Assembly: GCA_017631385.1 (NCBI GenBank)
Contig: JAGBTH010000125.1
Span: 1-39,709 of the forward strand
Direction: 5' to 3'
Source of the DNA: Kiritimatiellia bacterium
Lineage (GTDB): Bacteria; Verrucomicrobiota; Kiritimatiellia; RFP12; UBA1067
DNA: 39,709 nucleotides
Shown: one piece after another, positions 32,652 to 39,709 of the stretch
Numbering within the stretch: position 1 is the stretch's first letter
Layout: every line of letters starts with the position of its first letter
Position numbers and translations under genes: made by a program
Notes under the pieces: generated by a model
Seen by the model: the letters and a program-made list of their open reading frames with translations, nothing else
Database searches by the model: none
What the model was told of the DNA's origin: nothing

Positions 32652-34061
32652 ATGAAAAAATATATTTTACTTTTATTGGTAATTAGTGCAGTTATCTTTA
32701 ATGTTTCTGCACAAGATGGTATTGTTAATGGTGTTCATGGTTATACGCCTAAGAGCTATGTTCACCCTACAGATTCCGTTATTAAGGAACGATTAGAGTG
32801 GTTTAGGGACCAAAAGCTCGCCCTTATGATGCACTTTGGTCTTTATTCGGTCGCTGGTATTCGTGAGTCTTGGCCGCTTAGTGATGAAGATGGTGTGAAG
32901 TGGAGCCGTTCAGATGTTGATTGGACTAAGGATAATGAGGTCTTTAAAAAGTGGTATCAGGAGTTGATTACAAAGTTTGATCCTGTTCGTCTTAATCCAG
33001 ATGTTTGGGCTAAAGAGGCGGCTGAGAGCGGGTTTAAATATTTTATCTTTACGACTAAGCACCATGATGGATTTTGTCTTTTCGACTCCAAGTATTCTAA
33101 TTATAAGACGACATCGCCAGAATGCCCGTTTTCTGACGATCCTCGCGCTGATATAGTAAAGACTGTATTTGACGCGTTTCGCGCTAAGGAGATTCCTGTA
33201 GTAGCCTATTTCTCCAAGCCCGACTGGCATCATAATGATTATTGGGAGAATTATGGTTTAGGGTATAAGACGACGCGCATGCCTTCGTATAATGTTGAGA
33301 AGAATCCTGAAAGATGGAACCGTTTTCAGGAATATACACGCAATCAGATTCTGGAGATCATAAAGAATTACGGACGCATAGAAGCTATTTGGCTGGACGG
33401 CGGTCAAGTTCAGCGTAGATATGGTTTAGATATTAAGATTGAAGAAATTATTGCCGAAGCGCGAAAAATTCAGCCATGGCTTATCTCGGTAGATCGCACG
33501 GCTAGAGGTCAATGTGAGAATATTATTACTCCAGAACAGACTGTTCCTAAAACTCCAATCGCCGTTCCGTGGGAGAGCTGTGTTACGATGGGTAAGTATT
33601 GGAGTTATCATTATAATGAAACATATAAATCATCTGACGATTTAATTCGTCTTTTAGTAGATATTGTAGCTAAGGGGGGTAATTTAGCTCTTAATATTAC
33701 CCCTCAACCGGATGGTAGGTTGCCGCGCCCTGCAGTTGAACGCATGCGTAAGATGGGTGAATGGCTTAAAGTTAATGGTAATGCGATATATTCAACGCGT
33801 CCATTATCGCCATATCGTAAAGATGATTGGGCGTATACTCGTAATAGGGTTACAGGCGAGCATTTTGCGATTAGGCTTTTAAAGGATGGTGAAAATCTTG
33901 AAGGTAAGCAGTTTATTCCTGATATTAAAGCTTCAAAGGTAGTTCAATTAGCTACAGGTAAGGTATTTAAATTAACTAAGGTTGATGGCGGTGTTACATT
34001 TGAGCTACCAGCCGACTTTAAACCTAGTTCTGTTGCAGAAGTATTTAAGCTAGAATATTAA
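32652..34061 (+). CDS. Secreted alpha-L-fucosidase, GH29
   Basis: A 469-residue enzyme with a clear signal peptide (MKKYILLLLVISAVIFNVSA). GH29 motifs in order are WFRDQKLALMMHFGLYS, FKYFIFTTKHHDGFCLFDSK, VVAYFSKPDWHHNDYW and AIWLDGGQV, in which Asp249 is the expected nucleophile. The late segment VDIVAKGGNLALNITPQPDG is typical. A short C-terminal beta domain follows. It removes terminal fucose from host or algal glycans. The ATG at 32652 gives the signal peptide. The in-frame TTG at 32622 lies upstream of the promoter. It stands alone between housekeeping genes rather than in a fucose cluster. Confidence 0.93.
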   Translation: MKKYILLLLVISAVIFNVSAQDGIVNGVHGYTPKSYVHPTDSVIKERLEWFRDQKLALMMHFGLYSVAGIRESWPLSDEDGVKWSRSDVDWTKDNEVFKKWYQELITKFDPVRLNPDVWAKEAAESGFKYFIFTTKHHDGFCLFDSKYSNYKTTSPECPFSDDPRADIVKTVFDAFRAKEIPVVAYFSKPDWHHNDYWENYGLGYKTTRMPSYNVEKNPERWNRFQEYTRNQILEIIKNYGRIEAIWLDGGQVQRRYGLDIKIEEIIAEARKIQPWLISVDRTARGQCENIITPEQTVPKTPIAVPWESCVTMGKYWSYHYNETYKSSDDLIRLLVDIVAKGGNLALNITPQPDGRLPRPAVERMRKMGEWLKVNGNAIYSTRPLSPYRKDDWAYTRNRVTGEHFAIRLLKDGENLEGKQFIPDIKASKVVQLATGKVFKLTKVDGGVTFELPADFKPSSVAEVFKLEY

Positions 34062-34082
34062 TTATTAAAACAATCATCCGTT

Positions 34083-34111
34083 TTGCGTTTAAATCAATTT
34101 TTTGGTATAAT
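34083..34111 (+). promoter_or_regulatory. Promoter of guaB
   Basis: TTGCGT and TATAAT are separated by 17 bases, with TGG before the -10 making it extended. The predicted start is about 32 bases before the ATG at 34150. Confidence 0.8.
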
Positions 34112-34149
34112 TTTATATCAAAAGGGCTTAAATGCTCGAAGGGGAAAAT

Positions 34150-35646
34150 ATGAATAAATATATGGATTCTTTTATGAAGGCCTTTCCTTACGAAGGTCTT
34201 ACTTATGACGATGTCACGCTTGTGACTCAGTATGCCGATTTTTTACCTGACGATACGTCGCTTGAGACTAATTTAACTAGTCGTACTAAGATGAAGATTC
34301 CTTTCATCTCAGCTGCGATGGATACCGTTACCGAAGCTCCGATGGCTATAGCGATGGCGCTCGCGGGTGGTATCGGCGTTATTCATAAAAACCTCGAAGA
34401 GGATGAACAGGCTAAGGAGGTCGCTAAGGTTAAGAATTATCTTAATGGTCTTATCGCCGCGCCTGTATGTTTTCATGAGAATGATGATATCAGCTTTTTA
34501 AGAAGCGAGAAGAAGCGCATGGGGCTTAAGTTCAATGGCTTTCCTGTTCTTGATAAGAATGATAAGCTCGTTGGTATGATTACATCATCCGATATGCGCT
34601 TCGCTCCTATGGAAGCGAAGAAGCTTAAGGATGTTATGCAGCCCGCTCCTATTACTGCCGCGCCCTCTACTTCTCTCAAGAAGGCTTATGATCTTATGCG
34701 TGCAGCTAAGGTCGGTAAGCTCCCCTTAGTAGATAAGTCTGGTAAGGTTGTTGGTCTTTATAGTTTTACGGATGTTCAGCGCTTAATCGAGAACCAGAAT
34801 CCTACTTATAACTGTGATGATAAGCATCGCTTGAGAGTTTCGGCTTCGGTTTCGGGTGGTAAGGGCGATTTAAGCCGTCTTGAGAAGCTCGCTGAAGCTG
34901 GCGTAGATGTTGTTGTTGTCGACTCAGCCCATGGTCACTCCAAGGGTATTATGGAAATGACTAAGTATATCGTTAAGCATTTCCCTAAGATTGACGTAAT
35001 TGCTGGTAATATCGCTACTGGTGAAGCTGCTCTCGATCTTGCCAAGTGTGGTGCTCACGCTGTTAAGGTCGGTATTGGTCCTGGCTCGATCTGCACAACG
35101 CGCGTAGTTTGCGGCGTTGGTATTCCGCAGCTTACTGCCGTTTATAATGCTGCTAAGGCGCTTCGTGGTACTGGAGTAGCTGTTATCGCTGACGGCGGTA
35201 TTAAGCTTTCGGGTGATGTTCCTAAGGCTCTCGCTGCTGGCGCTGATTCAGTAATGCTCGGCTCTGTTCTCGCTGGTACCGAAGAGTCGCCTGGCGAGAA
35301 GATTTATTCGAATGGTCGTCAATATGTCGTTTATCGCGGCATGGGTTCAATGGCGGCGTTAAAGAATGGTAAGGGGTCACGCGCTCGCTATTTCCAAGAT
35401 AATGAGTCTGACGACGATCTCGTACCTCAGGGTATTGAGGGTATGGTTCCTTATTCCGGTCATGTTAAATCAATCATGACTCAGTTCTGTGGTGGTCTTA
35501 GAGCTTCTTTAGGTTACTGCGGCTCGAAGACGATCGAAGAACTTAAAAAGAAGGGTAAATTCTTTAGAATTACCACTGCTGGTCTTAAGGAAGCTCGTCC
35601 TCATGATATTACAATCACTAAGGAAGCTCCTAACTACCGCACGTGA
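34150..35646 (+). CDS. guaB: Inosine-5'-monophosphate dehydrogenase
   Basis: A 498-residue enzyme that oxidises IMP to XMP, the first committed step to GMP. The start [14 protein letters not shown] is characteristic. Two CBS domains (about 90-215: [19 protein letters not shown] and [19 protein letters not shown]) are inserted in the barrel. The catalytic loop is [17 protein letters not shown] with Cys315. [13 protein letters not shown] and [10 protein letters not shown] complete the site. I chose the ATG at 34150 because GAAGGGG lies five bases before it. The ATG at 34132 has no such site. It should be cotranscribed with lepB, which starts eight bases after the guaB TGA. Confidence 0.96.
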   Translation: MNKYMDSFMKAFPYEGLTYDDVTLVTQYADFLPDDTSLETNLTSRTKMKIPFISAAMDTVTEAPMAIAMALAGGIGVIHKNLEEDEQAKEVAKVKNYLNGLIAAPVCFHENDDISFLRSEKKRMGLKFNGFPVLDKNDKLVGMITSSDMRFAPMEAKKLKDVMQPAPITAAPSTSLKKAYDLMRAAKVGKLPLVDKSGKVVGLYSFTDVQRLIENQNPTYNCDDKHRLRVSASVSGGKGDLSRLEKLAEAGVDVVVVDSAHGHSKGIMEMTKYIVKHFPKIDVIAGNIATGEAALDLAKCGAHAVKVGIGPGSICTTRVVCGVGIPQLTAVYNAAKALRGTGVAVIADGGIKLSGDVPKALAAGADSVMLGSVLAGTEESPGEKIYSNGRQYVVYRGMGSMAALKNGKGSRARYFQDNESDDDLVPQGIEGMVPYSGHVKSIMTQFCGGLRASLGYCGSKTIEELKKKGKFFRITTAGLKEARPHDITITKEAPNYRT

Positions 35647-35653
35647 TTATTGA

Positions 35654-36625
35654 ATGACTAAGACTCTTAAAGATTACGCTAAAGAGTGGCTCGATACATT
35701 GGTCGTCGCGATTTCGGTCGCGATGGCCTTTCGTGCTTATTTCTACGAGCCGTTCAATATTCCGACTGGCTCTATGCAACCGACTCTTTATGGTAATCAT
35801 TATCAGGCTTGTGAGAATCCTGGCGTTTGGCAGAAGACTCCCCTTAAATGGTTTAATTGGATAACCTCTGGGCGTGAATATAAAGAACTTATAGCGCCAT
35901 TTGACGGCGAAGTAGTCGCTGAGAAGCGTGCAGACGATGGGCGCAGAGTTATGTATGTAACATCTGCGCTACAGCGATCTAAAGAGTTAAAAATGCCCGA
36001 AGATACGCTTTCGTATATTGAAAATAATTTCAAGAGCGAGGGCCTAAATCTTCAATTTATTCCGCACGATAGGTTAGGTCGTATAATGGTTCTTCATTAT
36101 ATGAATGATGAAGGAACTATTGGTAATCCCTTCCGGGTAAAAAAAGGGCGAAAGGTTTTTGCTGGTTACGATACGACTGGCGACTTTGTTTTTGTTAATA
36201 GGTGGAAGTGGCATTTTAGACTTCCATCTCGATCTGATGTTATGGTTTTTTCAACGACGGGGATTGATGGGCTTATGCAAGGTACTCACTACATTAAGCG
36301 AGTAACTGCACTTCCTAATGAAACTGTCGAAATTACTAAAAATGGTGATGTTATTATTGATGGTAAGGTAATGCCACCTTTAAAACCTATGATAGGTGCG
36401 CGAGGCGAGAAGACGCCTATGCCTAATCCAGGGCGCTCATCCATGGGATATGCGATGAGTAAGCCTGTCACTCTTGGTGAGAAAGAATATTTTACTTGCG
36501 GCGATAATTCTGATAACAGTTTAGATAGTCGTTATTGGGGGGCAGTTCCCGAAGAAAAGGTAACGGGTAACGCCTCGTGTGTATTTTGGCCAATTTTAAA
36601 TCCTAGATGGGGAACGATAAAATGA
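35654..36625 (+). CDS. lepB: Signal peptidase I
   Basis: A 323-residue inner-membrane protease that removes signal peptides. A single N-terminal membrane helix (LDTLVVAISVAMAFRAYFY) is followed by box B with the nucleophile, FNIPTGSMQPTLYG (Ser40), the general-base Lys215 in HYIKRVTALPNE, and box E GDNSDNSLDSRYWG. It needs a membrane anchor and acts in the periplasm. The central part (about residues 50-180) is longer than in small Gram-positive enzymes. Its TGA overlaps the ATG of the kinase gene (ATGA). Confidence 0.95.
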   Translation: MTKTLKDYAKEWLDTLVVAISVAMAFRAYFYEPFNIPTGSMQPTLYGNHYQACENPGVWQKTPLKWFNWITSGREYKELIAPFDGEVVAEKRADDGRRVMYVTSALQRSKELKMPEDTLSYIENNFKSEGLNLQFIPHDRLGRIMVLHYMNDEGTIGNPFRVKKGRKVFAGYDTTGDFVFVNRWKWHFRLPSRSDVMVFSTTGIDGLMQGTHYIKRVTALPNETVEITKNGDVIIDGKVMPPLKPMIGARGEKTPMPNPGRSSMGYAMSKPVTLGEKEYFTCGDNSDNSLDSRYWGAVPEEKVTGNASCVFWPILNPRWGTIK

Positions 36626-39234
36626 GCGAAGATCAATTGATTCAAACGCCTTGTGCGTTTGGTGAGAATGGCAACTTTCTTCTTGAGCGTGAGCTTGGTA
36701 AAGGGGGTATGGGCGGCGTATATTTAGGTCGTGATAAGATGCTTGATCGCCCAGTCGCTGTAAAGGTAATGCTTAAGGAGTATGGTAGCGACGCCGGATT
36801 CGTAGATCGCTTTAAAAAAGAAGCTCAGGCTGTTGCCCGTCTTATTCATCCTAATATAGCCCAGGTTTATTCTTATGGTATTGCCGATGGTATGCCATAT
36901 ATCGCGATGGAGCTCGTTGCAGGTGGTTCTTTAGATCAGATTATGCGTAATTCAGGCGCTAATTCTGATATTCCTCGCATCTTAAAGATTTGTGAACAGG
37001 TTGCCCAAGCTCTTCGTTGCGCTTCTGACCAAGGCTTAGTTCATGGTGATATTAAACCAGAGAACATTTTACTTGATGCTAATGGTAATGCGAAGATAGT
37101 TGATTTTGGTCTTGTTGCGATGCAACACGATACTGACGAAATTTGGGGTACTCCATATTATATTGCCCCTGAGAAGGTGCGTAAGGATGCTGTAGATTAT
37201 CGCGCCGATATCTATTCGTTAGGTGGAACTCTTTACCATGCGCTTTGTGGTGTCGCTCCGTTTGAAGGTGATGACGCTATGACTGTTGTTAAAAAGCGTT
37301 TTGAATTTATTCCTCGTAAGCCCAGCGAGATCCGTTCAGAGCTTTCGCCTCAGATCGATGCGCTTGTTATGAAGATGCTCGCGTTCAATCCTTCTGATCG
37401 CTATCCGTCATTTGAGGCTTTATTGGCTGACTTTAAGGCTGTTATGACGGTAGGCTTATCGTCTTCCCAGATTATGCCATCTAATCAATCAGCTGAAGAG
37501 AATACTACGACTAAAACGAGTGGTAAGAAGAAAATTCTATTAAAATCCAAGAAAAAGATTTCGTTAAAACCTAGTGCAGCTTCTTCAAATAAAACGGATA
37601 GCGAGAATGATGGTCAGTTAGATGAAGATTTAGGCGATAATTCTAAAAAGACTTCCTCCAGTGATGTGGATGAGGAAGAAGAGTCGGGCGGTAATATTGG
37701 TCTCAAGGTCGCGTTATTTATTGGTATTATCATAGCCGTAATAGGAATTATAGCTGGTGGGCTTTGGTTTATTACAGAACATAGCGCTAAGTCAGCAGCT
37801 GAAGCGATAAATGCAGAAATAAGAACTCAGGTTGACCTAGATAAAAATTATCTTGAACAGGTACGCCAGAAGGTACAATCTAGGTTAAGTGATGTTGAGG
37901 AACTTTCTAAGTCAGTAATGGACAAAACTCAAAAGTTTTCCGATGATTTAGCATCTGTCTTCAAAAATTCCGAACAAAAAGATTTATTTGCTAATTTAAA
38001 GCCTAATAAGACTGAGGAATTACTTAAGGCTGAGGCGGCCTTAATTGAGAAAGCTCCTGAAGATACAGCTCCAGTGGCTGATGCTTCTAATACTAACGAG
38101 GTAGCTAAAGTTACCAGTGAGGCTGCTCCAACTAATGAACCACCTAAAGCTCCTGAGGCTGTTGCAGTTGTTGAGCCTAATGCTTCTCAAGAAACTTCAC
38201 CTCATTTTACTAAGATGCAAGAGCTTTGGAAGACGACATATTCTATCCAGGCTCGAATTCTTGGTATTAAGAAGGAATTTATTGATCTTTCTAAGAAGAT
38301 AGATAACGCTCTTTCAAATATTGCGTATAATAATGAGATTAAGGCTTCGCTAAGATCTATTGTTACCGAGGTTGAGCCATTAACAAAATCATTAGATGGT
38401 AAGATTAGTGAAGTCAAAAAAGATTTCAATAAAAATATTTCGGCAATAAGAAAATTGTACGAAAAGGCTAAAAATGACGAAGAAAGAAGGCTCTTCCAGA
38501 ACGAAGTTAAAGAACGCGCTGAAGCGAAAAAGCGTCAGGAAGAAGAGCGTGAACAAAAGGAAAAGGAAGAATATCAGCAGTTAGTTAACGATGAGATTGA
38601 TAGAGCTAAGTCAACATTTGAGACTCAAGTTGCTAATGGAACATTTCGTCGAGCAATGTGGAAAGAGGCTGAGCGAGATTTGAAAGCTCTTGCTAATTCG
38701 TTTAAAACACCCGAAGGGCGTCATAGGGTTCAAGATTTTGAGCTTAAAAAAGTTTATTTAATGAAGTTTCTTCAGAGTATCTTTATTGAAAATATGAAGG
38801 CTAATGGCGGGTATATCTTTACGTCTAAGGTATATAAGAATAAGTTTTTCGATAAGATAGTGGTCTCGGCTAACGAAAGTGATTTTGTGTTGATAAATAA
38901 AAATAAAATCGGAACTACTTCTAAATACTCATGGCAGACAATTTTCACGAAATATCCTCTCGCTATGAATGAACTGTGGAAAAAGTATGTCTTAAACGGT
39001 AGAGAGAACGGTGTTAAAAAATTAACGCTAAAAGATTGGTCTGAAGCCCAGTTAGGTTTTGCGATGATTTTAAAAATCGTCTGTCCTAGTGTTGAGGGTG
39101 CCGAAAAAGTTTATAGGCAATGTGCGATGGATGCTGTCAGAAAGTTCCCGAGATATAAGACATTAGCGGCTGATATCTTCCCTGAGATTGACTTCTCGGT
39201 AATTGAAGCTGAGGCTGCAGCAAACGATCTTTAA
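36622..39234 (+). CDS. Membrane Ser/Thr protein kinase with long C-terminal domain
   Basis: An 870-residue protein. The kinase domain (about 17-275) has LGKGGMGGVYLG, Lys48 in VAVKVM, HGDIKPEN (Asp143, with Gly in place of the usual Arg of HRD) and DFGL (Asp161), then GTPYYIAPE and DYRADIYSLG. A Lys/Ser/Asp-rich linker follows, then one membrane helix at about 362-388 (FIGIIIAVIGIIAGGLWFI). The extracytoplasmic half has coiled-coil segments and a very charged helix (EVKERAEAKKRQEEEREQKE). It contains no PASTA repeats. Such kinases phosphorylate Thr/Ser residues read by FHA domains, like the protein at 9774. The ATG at 36622 overlaps lepB and has GGGGA before it. Confidence 0.92.
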   Translation: MSEDQLIQTPCAFGENGNFLLERELGKGGMGGVYLGRDKMLDRPVAVKVMLKEYGSDAGFVDRFKKEAQAVARLIHPNIAQVYSYGIADGMPYIAMELVAGGSLDQIMRNSGANSDIPRILKICEQVAQALRCASDQGLVHGDIKPENILLDANGNAKIVDFGLVAMQHDTDEIWGTPYYIAPEKVRKDAVDYRADIYSLGGTLYHALCGVAPFEGDDAMTVVKKRFEFIPRKPSEIRSELSPQIDALVMKMLAFNPSDRYPSFEALLADFKAVMTVGLSSSQIMPSNQSAEENTTTKTSGKKKILLKSKKKISLKPSAASSNKTDSENDGQLDEDLGDNSKKTSSSDVDEEEESGGNIGLKVALFIGIIIAVIGIIAGGLWFITEHSAKSAAEAINAEIRTQVDLDKNYLEQVRQKVQSRLSDVEELSKSVMDKTQKFSDDLASVFKNSEQKDLFANLKPNKTEELLKAEAALIEKAPEDTAPVADASNTNEVAKVTSEAAPTNEPPKAPEAVAVVEPNASQETSPHFTKMQELWKTTYSIQARILGIKKEFIDLSKKIDNALSNIAYNNEIKASLRSIVTEVEPLTKSLDGKISEVKKDFNKNISAIRKLYEKAKNDEERRLFQNEVKERAEAKKRQEEEREQKEKEEYQQLVNDEIDRAKSTFETQVANGTFRRAMWKEAERDLKALANSFKTPEGRHRVQDFELKKVYLMKFLQSIFIENMKANGGYIFTSKVYKNKFFDKIVVSANESDFVLINKNKIGTTSKYSWQTIFTKYPLAMNELWKKYVLNGRENGVKKLTLKDWSEAQLGFAMILKIVCPSVEGAEKVYRQCAMDAVRKFPRYKTLAADIFPEIDFSVIEAEAAANDL

Positions 39235-39235
39235 T

Positions 39236-39709
39236 ATGAATTACCTTATAAAAATTCTTAACGCGTCAGTTTACGATGTGGCGATAAAAACGCCTCTTGA
39301 TGAAGCTACTGAACTATCTAAAAAATACGGTTGCCGATTTCTTTTAAAGCGTGAAGACCTTCAGAGTGTTCATAGTTATAAGATTCGTGGCGCATATAAT
39401 AAGATGCGCTCCTTGCCGCGTGAAGTTTTAGAGCGCGGCGTTCTCGCCGCGTCTGCTGGTAATCACGCTCAGGGCGTTGCGCTTTCGGCTAAGAAGCTGG
39501 GTATTAAAGCTACGATTGTAATGCCCGTAACTACGCCTGAGATAAAGATTAATGCAGTTAAAGCCCATGGAGCTGAAATTGTACTTCATGGCGATGGCTA
39601 TTCAGATTGTGCTGAAGAAGCGGCTAGGCTCGTTAAAAAGTTGGGTCTTACATTTATTCCGCCGTACGACGATCCCGATGTAATCGCAGGTCAAGGTACA
39701 GTCGGTAAA
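39236..39709 (+). CDS. ilvA: Threonine ammonia-lyase, 3' partial
   Basis: The first 158 residues are visible and the gene runs off the window. It deaminates threonine to 2-oxobutanoate for isoleucine synthesis, using pyridoxal phosphate. Sequence markers are ILNASVYDVAIKTPLDEA, LLKREDLQSVHSYKIRGAYNK with the PLP-binding Lys49, SAGNHAQGVALSA and the segment FIPPYDDPDVIAGQGT. The opening ILNASVYDVA is typical of biosynthetic IlvA rather than the short catabolic TdcB. The ATG follows the kinase stop by one base with no visible Shine-Dalgarno, so coupling is likely. Whether an ACT-type regulatory domain follows cannot be seen. Confidence 0.92.
   Translation, partial: MNYLIKILNASVYDVAIKTPLDEATELSKKYGCRFLLKREDLQSVHSYKIRGAYNKMRSLPREVLERGVLAASAGNHAQGVALSAKKLGIKATIVMPVTTPEIKINAVKAHGAEIVLHGDGYSDCAEEAARLVKKLGLTFIPPYDDPDVIAGQGTVGK

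Noticed and set aside
1-39709. Defence system, prophage, integron or toxin-antitoxin cassette
   Set aside because: No integrase, transposase, restriction enzyme, CRISPR-associated or toxin-like gene was recognised, and gene order and base use look uniform.

Overview
The window looks like ordinary chromosome from an uncultured, Gram-negative, glycan-degrading bacterium. My best guess is the PVC superphylum, Kiritimatiellota/Lentisphaerae-like. This is an inference from three things: a huge glycine-rich surface protein, secreted fucosidase, hexosaminidase and acetylesterase scattered among housekeeping genes, and an LA_2272-type surface-repeat protein. No 16S rRNA or other decisive marker is present. 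Almost every gene lies on the + strand with tiny gaps or ATGA-type overlaps. The only clear minus-strand gene is a double SGNH hydrolase at 18393-19847. No tRNA, rRNA, IS element, prophage or CRISPR array was seen.

Layout. 1-2256: the 3' part of a glycine-rich surface protein, closed by a strong terminator. 2386-6190: an apparent comM / unknown / yraN / recA operon, preceded by an unusual palindromic array with an 11-bp period that abuts a likely promoter. 6278-9674: a Tat-exported metallophosphoesterase, an ACP-like protein with a NeuD-type acyltransferase, and an SNF-family transporter. 9774-11534: an FHA-domain protein with a 36-bp tandem repeat, then a cysteine-rich DUF1080 lipoprotein. 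11582-15701: thrS, tmk, holB and a TIM-barrel isomerase. 15745-18326: a surface-repeat protein, parB and an M28 peptidase, ended by a hairpin terminator shared with the convergent SGNH gene. 20056-24579: MFS transporter, SDR oxidoreductase, ribD and a GH20 hexosaminidase. 24608-28587: rplU-rpmA with a consensus promoter and terminator, then obgE, panB, queH and an orphan response regulator. 28608-34061: YgiQ-type radical SAM protein, sialate O-acetylesterase, ribE and a GH29 fucosidase. 34150-39709: guaB, lepB, a membrane Ser/Thr kinase and the start of ilvA.

How the genes fit together. Three themes recur. The first is DNA maintenance: comM, yraN, recA, parB, tmk and holB. The second is cofactor, nucleotide and translation housekeeping: ribD, ribE, panB, queH, guaB, thrS, L21, L27 and Obg. 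The third is secreted attack on host-type glycans: GH20, GH29, sialate O-acetylesterase, SGNH esterases and DUF1080. The glycan genes are dispersed, and several have their own promoter instead of forming one polysaccharide-utilisation locus. The Ser/Thr kinase and the FHA protein may belong to one phospho-signalling circuit, although they are about 26 kb apart.

Regulation. Eight or more intergenic regions carry an extended -10 element (TGN-TATAAT or close to it), usually with little -35. In two cases, obgE and the fucosidase gene, the -10 is only 7 bases from the ATG and there is no Shine-Dalgarno. These mRNAs are therefore probably leaderless. I see no complete, clearly new multi-gene system. 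The best leads are the phased array with the unknown protein in the recA operon, and the leaderless promoters.
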